A DNA stretch of 64,000 bases from Panopea generosa (Eukaryota; Mollusca; Bivalvia; Adapedonta; Hiatellidae): positions 60,055,078-60,119,077 of the forward strand of contig CM055895.1 of NCBI GenBank assembly GCA_029582155.1, written 5' to 3'. The translations under genes and the position numbers were made by a program. Numbering within the stretch: the stretch's first letter is position 1; every line of letters begins with the position of its first letter. Below the pieces are notes generated by a model. That model ran no database searches. It was given only the letters and a program-made list of their open reading frames with translations, and had not been told where the DNA came from. Below are positions 34,800 to 48,029 of this stretch, in pieces.

Positions 34800-37405
34800 T
34801 GAATCATGGACACATATCATTTTTAAATATAAGAAATGTGTCAATAGCACACGGATGCTTCTGTTATATCATTTTCACCAAAATTAAACCAAAAAGCAGA
34901 GAACAAAACTGCCATAAAATTGCACCTACATTGACCAATATTTAACATGATGTATATTTTATGATGACAATATGAAACTTGAGGTATATCTTACAATTAT
35001 ACAGGTACACAACAAATACTTATTAAATACATCATAAACCAGTTTTATAAGATATTGATCTGAAAGCAATAGCTCAAGCACAGACAAAGAGCAACACTAA
35101 ATGCTGCCTAAAGAGGCCTCACCTATATTGGCAGTAAACTGCACATGTATATCAAATATCATCAGATATCATGGATATTCTGTTCAATAATATATATTGT
35201 ATATTGTCTCTGTAATGAAAAGTTCTTTATTTTTGTTGACTAAATACTAAAATGTGTCCCTTGATAAAGTCACCAAATGCCCAGAATGTGGACCTGGTAG
35301 AATGAATAAAACGGAAAATGGTGACTTCTGTATAATTAATTTGACATAAATAAGATAAACTACAAGGATGGAATCAATCATTATCTTTAAATGGGCATTA
35401 AATTCCTGTTTGTGATTCAATAAATAACAAATTTCATTGTTTACTGGTCAGAAAAGAAAGTTATAGGTGATGCATCATTAACCAGTGATTTAATGCCGGA
35501 TACATCAAATATAAAACCAATATCAAATGCAAAAATAGGAACAATTTCTAAAATAAAAATAAGTCAAGTTTAAAGCATATTATTATCATTTATAAGTGAA
35601 CAAAGAATTGTGAAAAAGAAATTAATAAAAAAATATGACAAGAACAATATTTCTATCAGAATTTAAATCAGATTGAATTTCTTTTCTAAAAATAATATCA
35701 CACACAGACAGGTTAACAACCACAACAAACTAGTCATAGTAAAATTGACCAAATTCAACAACATGTTAATGAAATGAGAATGATATTTAAACCTTGTGTC
35801 GCATATGATAGGTCCTTAACTACCTTGAAAGTTAAACAAGGCAAATCAGTGTTGACCAACATGGGCATATGGGCAAAGACCTTCATGTTGAAGATAAGAG
35901 CATAAATGTTATGTGGTTATCAGCAACTGCAGTGACTCATTTTGAAGACGATCAATGCTGCTTTCCATACTACAGACATGCAGTGAAAACAATGTAAATC
36001 TTACTGCAACTCGATAGTGCAAATTGTTTGTTTGACCATCACCTTGATGATGACGACACAAAATTTGTGTTCATGGTCAACCCCAGGCGAGTAAAATGTG
36101 CACTTTTTTTCAATGTATAAATGCATGCCAGAGTTATGGCTCGCACAGGAAATAAATGTGACTGTAAGTCAGAATAAGCAGAATGACATTCAAGATTGTT
36201 AGCAGATAGACTGACAAATCAATAAACAGCAAATTCATGTCTGATCCACTGATCCCAATAAACAAAATGAGAGACATAATTGGTAATACATGTAGCTCTG
36301 AAACTAATGTAGAATCTGTTTCACATTTTGTTATTACAAGATTGGTCATGTTTTCAGTGAAAGTTACATTGTTTGTACAAAAATGAATCAATGGGGGAGC
36401 TAAATTATTCAAGGCAAATTGCCCCTAAAGCAACATTGTATCCAAATTTCTTTGGTTATTTCTAAGTAATGGGTAGAGGTGAAATAATTATTTTTACAGT
36501 AATGTCAGCAACATTGTATTACTTTTTGTCATATTCATTATTTCATAACAATGAGGTTATAGTTGAAAAACACTGATTTTCTAGGTTACCTGAAATGGTC
36601 ATGAACAAATAAATATTTTCAGTACCACACTGTTCATATTTCAAAATTATCCAATATATTGTATCCATCAGTTAATTAACTCATGGTTGAATCATTGAAT
36701 ACAAGGGTTCATAGTTAACTAGAAATACATTACTGAATGCTTTTGGCCAGTAATTGCTATGTCATTTCATGTTGTATTGTAACAAGTTTTCATTTTATAC
36801 TATCTTGTTATATGTAAAAAATAATAAAATATAAATGAAATGTCTTCAGGGTTCAATTTTGTATCATAAAATCAAAACAATACCTATCTAACATTAGGTG
36901 TGTTTATTGTTTGTGAAGTCGAATAATGCTTATAGGTATAATAGCTAAATATATTGCTTTACACACTACATAGAAAAAAATGCTAAAAATTAAATATGAA
37001 GAGCCACTCCCTTCATAACACGATCAGACTCTGTCAATTTAATATTGCACTTAGCATTTATTCATGTAATAATAATTAAAGTAGTTTTTACTTCAATATC
37101 ATGAGTGTTGTCATATCCTTTTTTAATCAACTTGATGTATCATGTTAAAAATGGTCCTATTAAATGTGAAGAACATATAACATAAAAAATTAATTGACTT
37201 ACTGTGTATTGCTCCTAATCAATATTAAAATTGCAGTTGGTAAAGTAAAATTGTAAACAACATTCATCGGTTTCTGCCTTCTCCCACAATTGTGATACAT
37301 AAGTTTTGCTCACACTGATTATACGATCCATCATTGATATAAAACTGCATCAATGTACAGTAGGTACCAAGTGATCAATCTATGGAACAGCATTAATTCT
37401 GCACT
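34800..37405. other. AT-rich stretch, no gene seen
   Basis: No motif-bearing open frame. A 92-codon minus-strand frame near 36,134-36,412 is hydrophobic but has no homology cue and no splice context, so it is not called. Confidence 0.45.
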
Positions 37406-37409
37406 AGGA

Positions 37410-37475
37410 GCTTAATAGTAATCGTCTGTTAGCCCTCGATGGCATTAAATGATGCTAAATATTCAATCAATCAAT
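37410..37475 (+). mobile_element. SINE family S2, 3' end (plus strand)
   Basis: AATCGTCTGTTAGCCCTCGA, then TGGCATTAAATGATGC and ATATTCAATCAATCAAT, are the 3' end and (TCAA)n tail of S2 in the opposite orientation to the other copies. Confidence 0.75.
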
Positions 37476-37619
37476 AAGAGTAATGTAATACTCATCAGAT
37501 ACATAATTTGGGTGTTTCACCAAACTTCAGTTCTGCTTGCACATTTGTAATAACTTCAAGGTTTTTCAACAAGTTTTAATTCATACATGACATTTTTGTT
37601 TTACATTCAGTATTTCCAC

Positions 37620-38345
37620 AAAATTGATGATCACAATTTTAGTTCTGCTACACCATTTTTCTAGTCAGATACCCCATTTTCAACATGTTGCTAGTCTGCC
37701 ATTAGTCTACCACACAAGTTTTCTTGTCTGATACACCATTTTCAACATGTTGCTAGGGTGCCACACCATTTTTCTTGTCTGATACACCATTTTCAGCATT
37801 TTGCTAGTCTACCACACAAGTTGTCTTGTCTGATACACCATTTTCAACATGTTGCTAGGGTGCCACACCATTTATCTTGTCTGATACACCATTTTCAGCA
37901 TTTTGCTAGTCTGCCAAACCATGTTTCTAGTCTGATATACCATTTTCAACATGTTGCTAGTCTGCCACAGCATTTTTCTAGTCTGATCTACCATTTTCAA
38001 AATGTTACTAGTCTGCAACACCATTTTGCTAGTCTGCCACACCATGTTTCAAGTCTGATATACCATTTTCACCATTTTCAACATGTTGCTTGTCTCCTAC
38101 ACATGTTGCTAGTCTGTCACACCATTTTGCTAGTCTGATATACCATTTTCAACATGTTGCTAGTCTGGCACACCATTTTTCTAGTCTGATACACCATTTT
38201 CAACATGTTACTAGTTTGCTACACCATTTTGCTAGTCTGATATACAATTTTTCTAGTCTAATACACCATTTTCAACATGTGCTAGTCTGCTACACCATTT
38301 TACTAGTCTGCTACACCATTTTGCTAGTCTGATATACAATTTTTC
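37620..38345. repeat. Minisatellite with about 25-bp sub-units
   Basis: Alternating units near CTAGTCTGATACACCATTTT plus CAACATGTTG, and CTAGTCTGCCACACCATTTT, form a higher-order repeat of about 50 bp. A 126-codon open frame of His/Leu/Ser repeats is a by-product. Confidence 0.85.
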
Positions 38346-38349
38346 TAGT

Positions 38350-41300
38350 CTGAACATCAAGTTACCATTCTTGAACACAATTTTCTCAACATTTTTCTGT
38401 TCTAATCTGTCTTTTTTGAAGAAGTTTTCAATACATTCCAAAACTAGCTGATGTCTGATACATATGTTTCCCCAACTTCAGATACCCAATTTCTCCACTT
38501 CTTTTCCTGATGCATCTTTGTGCATAAATTGCCATTCAGATATATTGTTTTCAACAAAGTATATTCTTACACATCACACTGTAAAACTTGCCAACTTGAC
38601 TTTAATACAAGATTTTGGAACAAGACGTTCTTCCGAATGCTGCCATAGTATACTGGTACTGCAATCTTCAGATATACAGTGTCCAATTTCACTGATGTAC
38701 CTCTACTGAGCTTATTTCATCGATTCACAAAATTTAGATGTTAAGACTGAATGTCATTTTAAATTAGTCTACTGCCTGGAAAATGCTATTTAAGTATGAA
38801 TTGGGAGCAAAAGATATGAATTCCTACCTAAAGTAGATATTCATGAAATCCTACTAAAATTAAATATGTAACAAAAATATTATAAATTTAGTAAATTGGA
38901 AGTTAAGCTGTCAATAACAGTCATCCATTAAAAGCACAAATCAAATATTTATGACCAGCAGCTGAGCACATTCATTCTCCTATAATAGCAACCATTATGA
39001 CTTCATATAGTTAATTGCTAAATCATGAACATTTTATCTGTAGCCATTTGCTTTTTAATTTCAAATGAACGCATTACATAACAGTGAACTATGCAGTATG
39101 GTAATGTTAGCCTGATCTTTTAAATCAGAAAAACAACATGTTTTCTGCCACTAAATATTATGCATCATCCTTTACAGTGACCTTGCTATTAAATCTGTTA
39201 CATTTGTGAATACAAATATCAATGTAATGTACAGTTTTAACATGTCTAAAATTATCATCTGTATAACAAGAAATATTATGTCTGATGAGAATTTGTTACA
39301 GATTAACGGACAGACAGAAAGCACAAAAACATGTCTCCTGGGGTAAGGGGAGACAAAAACTAATTGTATTTCAATTCCTCTAATGAAGCTTCCCCATAAT
39401 GGTGTCTTTCAGTTTCAATATAACATGGCAGTAGTAAATTTTAAATAATACTGGCATTACCCTAACAGCACATTGACTGATTTATTTCTAGACATGCAAG
39501 AAATGATTTAATCATGTCAAGTCCTTATTTTTCACCAATATTACAGCGATTCTGGATGATTTTTAACATAATCGCTGCACTGCTACAACACACGATAAAT
39601 AAGTATTGACGACACAATCTGCGGAAACTGATTAATTCATGCTTGTGTCAAGGGTTTATGTTCAATCTCCATTTCATAATGCTTATTTGGCTTTTTTCTT
39701 TGTAAGTACAGAAGGGAGTCTGATGACATTCTGTTCCTTTAGTGTATAACCAAGACTCCACCAGAACATGACTGTAACACTTGACAACTGTTCATAGGCA
39801 ATTGTTCAATGACTTCAATTGATCATCTTTCTTCTGAAATACACAAAATAAATGATTTTTAAAGAATTTACTTATTTATTGTAAACACCATTTTCAAATA
39901 ATTTATTTGTACAAAATGAAATGAAAACAATGATTTACAATACCAGTATCATAATTTCTAATTGCGCTTTCCATTGTATACAAACAACATAATCGTTTTA
40001 TAAGGAGATCATACAGTTTACAAGATCAAAAAAGATCAAATAATACAATGTATATACTATAATAATATAAGATAAACATTGTCAAGTACAATTTAGAAAA
40101 TTGTTACAATGGGATCTTACTGAAAATATATTTATCATGAGAACTCCATTACACCATATCATTAGTTGTGGTGTCCATTACTGCAAGTTATTGGTTCTAT
40201 GTGTAATTAAACATATGATATTAAAGGTATTAATGGAAATATACAAGTAAAGAAATAACTCAACAGAAACAGTAAATTACATTCAAATAGATAGACAAAC
40301 ATTTGCATATATAAAACCAACACATATCAATATTACAATATTGTTTTTGTAACAACATATTTTTTTCTATTAAGTGTATTTTATAACTGTAGAGGTATTT
40401 CCCAATATTATGCAGCTATTGGACAAACGACATATACAGTAAGTATACCTAGGGCTGAGATTGTTGTAAATTGATTAATTCTATAACAAATGGAGATATG
40501 ATTTCCTATACAATATTTTAATGTTAATTTGAAACATTTTGATGTCTATTTCAGTTAATACTACAATCAATCAATATTGACACTCATTAATGAACCATAT
40601 TGTTTTAGTGTTCTCATTCAGTGAAATGGTCATTTGATATCAGTGAAACAGGGACTATATGGTGTTACAGGGTCAATAGAAGTGGGGCAATATGTGGTGA
40701 ACATGGCCAATATGAAAAATAAATTCCAATATGAACAGGGAATAATCAAATTGAGAGAGTTCTTGTACAAAAAAAAAAAGTTATTACTATTTGCATGGTT
40801 ATGTTACATTGGCTCAAAATTACAATTCATGCACAAATAACAGTGAATATAAGTCACAGAAATAATAACAAAGTATTATTTATAACTTCGATATTACTAA
40901 TGTGCTAACCGCTTTCAATCACTTGAAATAAATTAAAACAGTAACACTAATGTAAAATCCTAGAAGAGACGAGCATTAGGTTTTAATCAATAAAGATGGC
41001 ACAATCTATTATGCATTTTCAATGTGTTAGTGAACTATCATGCTTTTTAGTATAAACACCAGTTTCAAGTGAAATTTATGGTATGAAGTATTTATCGTCT
41101 CATTAGATATAATTTTCACTTCTACACATATTAGATTATGTGAAAAATGTGTATGGTTTTCTTGAAAGCCATGATGCACTTTTCTTTGATAGCAATGTCA
41201 AATTGTGAGTAGGAATGCAATAGCTGGTTACTAAAAAACAATGAACACATATGGAAATAATGAAGGTATTTACAACAATAGCAAGAGGTAAATCTTTAAT

Positions 41301-41770
41301 AATATAAGAAAAATGGTGTATATAATTATGACATATCCACTGATTTCTACTACTTTGAGTAGTTGTATGTATTTTGTTATCATGTACTCCCTGAATTCTG
41401 GTACTTTAAACGCCACTATTTTTTATAATGTATTATCCACATTCATGTACAGTGAACATTACCTATTGTAGATGTATCTGCCTGTAATGTACATAATATA
41501 ATAAAGACATTTAAAGGGAGTGTATCTGTAAAACATGCTATGAATGTCTTGTAAAATTCATTTTAAAGGATTTTAAAATACAAATGGTTTGGTATAACAA
41601 ATTTATCAAAACGTGATACAATCAATATTCTAATTGAACTCAGTATTTGAACTATAAGCAAAATTCACTTTCTAAAACAGAGTAGACAGCACTTAAATAC
41701 TGCTTGATGACCTTCACATCATTCAGACTGTTTTTAACATGCAACAAATTTTACATAACCTTTTTTTTAA
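38350..41770. other. AT-rich stretch, no firm gene
   Basis: Nothing is recognised with confidence. On the minus strand TGTATTTCAG near 39,840 precedes a short frame (KKDDQLKSLNNCL, then a stop), which could be a terminal exon, but nothing links it to a gene. Confidence 0.4.
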
Positions 41771-41774
41771 TTTG

Positions 41775-41945
41775 GTTCAATACCATTTTCAACACATTTC
41801 AGGATATATATGGCATATCCAGTTTTACTGGTGGCAGAAGACCTCAGACTGAGTGGAAACCACTGTCCTTCCACAAGTAACTGGCAAACTATTTCACATA
41901 AAGTTTTTGAGTGAGCACGACTTAATCCTACGGCCTTACCAGTGA
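41775..41945 (+). repeat. Dispersed repeat D, copy 1
   Basis: TGGCATATCCAGTTTTACTG, GAAGACCTCAGACTGAG, CCACTGTCCTTCC and AGTAACTGGCAAA match 59,255-59,375 in the same orientation. A shorter echo (AAGTAACTGGCAAAACTTT) is at about 57,720. Confidence 0.6.
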
Positions 41946-42599
41946 AAGGTAAGTGATCTTGAGACGGCGCCTAAGACTACTCAGCCACGGAAGACCAACA
42001 TGTGTAAACCTTTTTCAATATATTATATTGGTTACAATAAATAGATATCCTTATGGCAATACGGAATTAGTGGGTACATATAGCTATCCTGGTGGTATGT
42101 AGACTAGATAATTAAATATGTCGCGGGAGAAGGAGTGGTGAGGATGAAAATCTAGCCAATAATTTATTACTTTAGCCTAATGTTTCTATTAATAACTTCG
42201 TAAATTACTTACAGTCCATATAAATTGGAAGACACAGTACAAAGATAGTTCACTGACAAATGGTATGGTGGTTATTTATATATTTAATATATTATAAAGG
42301 TGAAATATTGTGTGTTGCTAGGGAAGGGTGAAATATTGGTAAATTGGTTAGAATCGAATATTTAGCGACCAATACTTAGGATAGCAATTTAATAATTGAC
42401 AATGATATTGAAACTGTAAATTACAATGCAAATAAGAAATAAAATTTAGCATGTTTCTATACTCAAATGATTTGTGAATATAGTACCTAGATTTTAATCA
42501 AATACATGTCTAAACCATGACCTATATAATCAATTTTATACTTAATTAAAAATAAAACAATGATTTTAAACTTATTTCTTCTACTTCAATTGTGAAACA

Positions 42600-42780
42600 A
42601 GTTATTACAACTTGGACAAATTATGCTCGAGGTCTTCCTGTGTAGAACCAGTACTAAGCATGTGTAGATAAAGTGTCATGCTCAAGGACACCACACACAG
42701 CTGTGGTGTAGAATCGCACCCAAGACTCTCCGATCCTGGGTCCAATACTCTACCATTGGACCATGCACTCCACAAAACAA
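42600..42780 (-). mobile_element. SINE family S3 copy
   Basis: Read on the minus strand: head GCATGGTCCAATGGTAGAGT, a stem around GGACCCAGGATCGG, then GTGTCCTTGAGCATGACA, TTAGTACTGGTTCTACAC and TTTGTCCAAGTTGTAA. It lies just downstream of the last dynein exon. Confidence 0.75.
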
Positions 42781-42881
42781 AACAATGTGCTACAATGCTT
42801 TAAATAATACAATAATCATTATTGCATTTTCATTTTAAGGTTCCTCAAAGATTTCACACTGTCAATTGAACGTAAGTTTAC

Positions 42882-43029
42882 GCCACACAATAATGTCAAT
42901 GACCTTGCCTTGGACCATCCCGGTAATCATGTCTCTGCTGTGCACGTCTGTCGTGATAAGTGCACACAAGATAGCATGTGAAAGTTTCGGCAGCTCTCCT
43001 CTCACAATGGCTGCCAGTTCGTTCAGGTC
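42882..43029 (-). CDS. Dynein heavy chain (DNAH6-like), exon 7 of those seen
   Basis: This codes part of the stem/linker of an axonemal dynein heavy chain, the motor of cilia and flagella. It reads DLNELAAIVRGELPKLSHAI then LCALITTDVHSRDMITGMVQ and GKV. RG.LP.L...I..ALIT.DVH.RD is among the most conserved stretches just before the linker joins AAA1. The acceptor TTTCAG/GACCTG is clear and in phase 0, which fits exon 6. The 3' end is uncertain: the drawn end uses GGC/GTAAAC, and AAG/GTCATT is the alternative. No later exon (for example the AAA1 P-loop) is found downstream, so the gene is partial here. Confidence 0.75.
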
Positions 43030-43207
43030 CTGAAATACGGTCATCAATGTAAATATTGAGTTTTGATGCATGAACTGGAGCCAAATTTGATTTTAACATT
43101 GCAGTGTCCCTTTAAAATTAAAGAGAACTTTGCTGGAGAAAATCATTTAGTTATAACACTAAAAATAGTTTGTAATCTTACAAACATTAGTAAAATGGAT
43201 ATCCTAA

Positions 43208-43210
<3 letters not shown>

Positions 43211-43248
<38 letters not shown>
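43211..43248. repeat. (AT)n microsatellite
   Basis: An uninterrupted AT run of 38 bp directly at the edge of the 26-27-bp minisatellite. Confidence 0.95.
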
Positions 43249-43251
<3 letters not shown>

Positions 43252-44147
43252 AAGAGGATATCCTAAACCTATATGTTAAGATGATGTCCTGAAACAAATA
43301 TCTCAAAATAATGTCCTAAAACATATATCTCAAGATGGTGTCCTAAACTATATCTCAAGATGGTGTCCTAAAATAAATATATCTCAAGATGATGTCCTAA
43401 AACATATATCTCAAGATGGTGTCCTTAACTATATCTCAAGATGATGTCCTAAAACATATATCTCAAGATGGTGTCATGTCCTAAACTATATCTCAAGATG
43501 ATGTCCTAAAATAAATATATCTCAAGATGATGTCCTAAAACATATATCTCAAGATGGTGTCCTACAACAAATATATCTCAAGATGATTTCCTTTAACATA
43601 TATCTCAAGATGGTGTCCTAAACATATATCTCAATATGATGTCCTAAAACATATATATCTCAAGATGGTGTCCTACAACAAATATTTCTCAAGATGATGT
43701 CCTAAACAAATATCTCACGATGATGTCCTAAACATATATCTCAAGATGGTGTCTTAAACAAATATCTCAAGATGATGTCCTTAAACATATATCTCAAGAC
43801 GGTGTCTTAAACATATATCTCAAGATGGTGTCCTAAAACATATATCTCAAGATGACGTCCTAAACATTTATCGCAAGATGGTGTCCCAAAACAAATATAT
43901 CTCAAAATGATGTCCTAAACATATATCTCAAGATGATGTCCTAAAACATATATCTCAAGATGATGTCCTAAACATATATCTCAAGATGATGTCCTTAAAC
44001 ATATATCTCAAGTCAATGTCCTAAAACAAATATCTCGAGATGATGTCCTAAAACAAATATATTTCAAGATGATGTCCTAAAACATATCTCTCAAGATGAT
44101 GTCCTAAACATATATCTGAAGATGGTGTCCTAAAATAAATATACAAT
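43249..44147. repeat. 26-27-bp minisatellite, first block
   Basis: About 33 copies of a unit near ATATATCTCAAGATGGTG plus TCCTAAAAC, with AAATAAATAT variants. It continues at 44,990 after an inserted element. On the dynein strand each unit reads ATGTTTTAG/GACACC. Confidence 0.95.
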
Positions 44148-44988
44148 CGAAACTCGTTATTTTGGAATTCCCTGGAACCGTAAAGATAATTGAAATATCT
44201 GGATTTCGATTTATCAGGAGTCTACTTTTGTGTATCTTTTTAACTTTACCCCACCCACTTCATAAATCGAGAATATATGTGCACATGTAATTACCTATAT
44301 CTGTTGTTTTATACTCAAAATAATATGTTGTTGTATTATTTACACAGAATATAAACTTTGTTTATATAAATGTGTACTGTGGAATTATCTTAAATTGTGG
44401 TAAATTTAACTGTTTACATGCATCATTTTCTTCTATGCAAACGTTTTCCGTGTGAAGGCTGATAGTCTATTTGCCCAGTGCGTGAACATTGTGATTTTTT
44501 AAGTGTGCTTTAATAGATAAATAAAATGTTTTTATCCTTTTTATTTTCATGAATATCAAAAAAAGATAATATGGAACAGAAAAATAAACACAGGTTGTAT
44601 ACAAGCAATGGTTACATCAACTTTACAAACAAAAAAATAAGATGAAAAATGTCTTGCTTGTGTTTGTATCATGACTATTTGATTACCTTACCTGCCATGA
44701 CAGACACATGGAGCGATAAATTACAGGTATGGGATCAGCAATTATCACATTCGGCAGTTTGACTTTCATCTTCACGCTGTGATAAACATTCGAAATAAAG
44801 AGTGAGATATCAATAGATTTTAGGATTGAGGGACAGAAGAACATATTCGAAAAAGTGAATAATTCGAATTACTGGAATTTGATATATCAGGAGTTAATTA
44901 ATTTAGAAATAGAAGGGAAAAAAACTGGACTGAACTTCAAATTTGAGATAACAGGAATTTCAAAATATAAGAGTTCGAGTTAGCAACT
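44148..44988. mobile_element. Probable Tigger-type element inside the minisatellite
   Basis: The left end CAATCGAAACTCGTTATTTT plus GGAATTCC resembles the reverse complement of the right end (CTAACTCGAACTCTTATATT plus TTGAAATTCC). It also resembles the ends of the element at 28,116-28,989. Minisatellite units resume directly on both sides, so it inserted into a pre-existing array. The inverted repeats are worn and no exact target duplication is visible. Confidence 0.6.
44692..44776 (-). other. Orphan exon-like segment, unknown protein
   Basis: The minus strand shows acceptor ATCACAG, an 85-bp stretch open in one frame (VKMKVKLPNVIIADPIPVIY then RSMCLSWQ) and a consensus donor CAG/GTAAGG. The start phase (one base before the first full codon) does not match dynein exon 6, which ends in phase 0, so it is not a dynein exon. 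It may be transposon cargo, a transposase fragment or chance. Confidence 0.3.
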
Positions 44989-44989
44989 A

Positions 44990-47960
44990 TCAACTGCATC
45001 TCAAGAGGATATCCTTAAATATATATCTCAAAATGGTGTCTTAAACATATATCTCAAGATGGTGTCCTAAAATAAATATATCTCAAAATGATGTCCTAAA
45101 CATATATCTCAAGATGGTGTCCTAAAACATATATCTCAAGATGGTGTCCTAAACATATACCTCAAGATAATGTCCTAAACATATATCTCAAGATGATGTC
45201 CTAAAACATATATCTCAAGATGATGTCCTAAAACATAACTCAAGATGGTGTCCTGAAACAAATATCTCAAGATGGTGTCCTAAACATATATCTCAAGATG
45301 GCGTCCTAAAACAAATATCTCAAGATGGTGTCCTAAAACAAATATCTCAAGATGGTGTCCTAAACATATATCTCAAGATGGTGTCCTAAAACATATATCT
45401 CAAGATTATGACATAAAACATATATCTCAAGATGGTGTCCTAAAACATATACCTCAAGATGATGACATAAAACATATATCTCAAGATGGTGTCCTGAAAC
45501 ATATACCTCAAGATAATGTCCTAAACATATATCTCAAGATGGTGACCTAAAACATATATCTCAAGATGGTGTCCTAAAACATATACCTCAAGATAATGTC
45601 CTAAACATATATCTCAAGATGGTGTCCTAAAACATATATCTCAAAATGATGACATAAAACATATATCTCAAGATGGTGTCCTAAAACATGTATCTCAAGA
45701 TGATGACATAAAACATATATCTCAAGATGATGTCTTAAAACAAATATATCTCAAGATGGTGTCCTAAACATATACCTCAAGATAATATCCTAAACATATA
45801 TCTCAAGATGATGTCCAAAAACATATATCTCAAGATGGTGTCTTAAAACATATATCTCAAAATGGTGTCCTAAAACATATATCTCAAGATGATGTCCTAA
45901 AACAAATATATCTCAAGATGGTGTCCTAAAACAAATATCTCAAGATGGTGTCTTAAAATAAATATCTCAAGATGGTGTCCTTAACATATATCTCAAGATG
46001 GTGTCCTAAAACATATATCTCAAGATGATGTCCTTAAACAAATATCTCAAGATGATGTCCTTAAACATATATCTCAAGATGGTGTCTTCAACATATATCT
46101 CAAGATGGTGTCCTAAAATAAATAAATCTCAAGATGATGTCCTAAACATATATCTCAAGATGGTGTCCTAAACATATATCTCAAGATGGTGTCCTAAAAC
46201 AAATATCTCAAGATTGTGTTCTAAACATATAACTCAAGATTGTGTCCTAAAACATATATCTCAAGATGATGTCCTTAAACAAATATCTCAAGATGATGTC
46301 CTTAAACATATATCTTAAGATGGTGTCTTAAACATATATCTCAAGATGATGTCCTAAACATATATCTCAAGATGGTGTTTTAAACAAATATCTCAAGATG
46401 ATGTCCTTAAACATAAATCTCAAGATGGTGTCTTAAACATATATCTCAAGGTGGTGTCCTAAAATAAATATATCTCAAGATGGTGTCCTAAACATATATC
46501 TCAAGATGGTGTCCTAAAACAAATATCTCAAGATGGTGTTCTAAACATATATCTCAAGATGGTGTCCTAAAACATATATCTCAAGATGGTGTCTTCAACA
46601 TATATCTCAAGATGATGTCCTAAACATATATATCAAGATGGTGTTTTAAACAAATATCTCAAGATGATGTCCTTAAACATAAATCTCAAGATGGTGTCTT
46701 AAACATATATCTCAAGATGGTGTCCTAAAATAAATATATCTCAAGATGATGTCCTAAACATATATCTCAAGATGGTGTCCTAAAACATATATCTCAAGAT
46801 GGTGTCCTAAAACATATACCTCAAGATAATGTCCTAAACATATATCTCAAGATGATGACATAAAACATATATCTCAAGATGGTGTCCTAAAACATATATC
46901 TCAAGATGATGTCCTAAAACAAATATATCTCAAGATGGTGTCCTAAACATATATCTCAAGATGGTGTCCTAAAACAAATATCTCAAGATGGTGTTCTAAA
47001 CATATATCTCAAGATGGTGTCCTAAAACATATATCTCAAGATGATGTCCTTAAACAAATATCTCAAGATGATGTCCTTAAACATATATCTCAAGATGGTG
47101 TCTTAAACAATATATCTCAAGATGATGTCCTTAAACATAAATCTCAAGATTATGTCTTAAACATATATCTCAAGATGGTGTCCTAAACATATATCTCAAG
47201 ATGGTGTCTTAAACATATATTTCAAGATGATGTCCTTTAACAAATATCTCAAGATGATATCCTTAAACATATATCTCAAGATGGTGTCTAAAACATATAT
47301 CTCAAAATGGTATCCTAAAACATATATCTCAAGATGGTGTCCTAAACATATATCTCAAGATGGTGTCTTTAAACAAATATCTCACGATGATGTCCTAAAC
47401 ATATATCTCAAGATGGTGTCTTAAACAAATATCTCAAGATGATGTCCTTAAACATATATCTCAAGACGGTGTCTTAAACATATATCTCAAGATGGTGTCC
47501 TAAACATATATCTCAAGATGGTGTCTTAAACATATATCTCAAGATGATGTCCTTAAACAAATATCTCAAGATGCTGTCCTTAAACATATATCTCAAGATG
47601 GTGTCTTAAATAAATAAATCTCAAGATGGTGTCTTAAACATATATCTCAAGATGATGTCCTTAATCAAATATCTCAAAATGATGTCCTTAAACATATATC
47701 TCAAGATGGTGTCCTTAAACATATATATCTCAAGAGGATATCCTAAAACATTTATCTCATGATGATGTCCTAAAACATATATTTCAAGGGGTTGTCCTTA
47801 CACAAATATCTCAAGATGATGTCCTTAAACATTTATCTCAAGATGATGTCCTAAAGCATAAATATCTCAAGATGATATCCTAAAACATATATCTGAAGAT
47901 GATGTCCTAAAACACATATCTCAAGATGATGTCCTACAACATATACCTTAATGTGTTGAT
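44990..47960. repeat. 26-27-bp minisatellite, second block
   Basis: About 110 copies of the same unit as 43,249-44,147. Both blocks together make about 3.9 kb of repeat across 4.7 kb. A variant, CTCAAGAGGATATCCT, marks the outer edges at about 43,250 and 47,735 and also the edge beside the insertion at about 45,001. Open frames inside (for example 65 codons near 47,227) are by-products. Confidence 0.95.
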
Positions 47961-48029
47961 TTCAAGATGACAGATATATTAAAACATTTGTTTAAGAATA
48001 GAAATAAAAACAAGAAATGTCACTGGTAA

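Noticed and set aside
36134..36412. Hydrophobic 92-codon minus-strand frame
   Set aside because: It sits in AT-rich DNA with no motif, splice sites or repeat relationship; AT-rich frames often look membrane-like by chance.
37758..38332. 126-codon His/Ser/Leu-rich frame
   Set aside because: By-product of the CTAGTCTGATACACC minisatellite.
39700..39850. Possible terminal exon on the minus strand after TGTATTTCAG
   Set aside because: Only 13 codons before the stop, with no link to dynein or any other exon. Acceptor-like sites are common in T-rich DNA.
43249..47960. CRISPR-like appearance of a long regular array
   Set aside because: The units are contiguous with no unique spacers, and the context is eukaryotic. 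It is a minisatellite.
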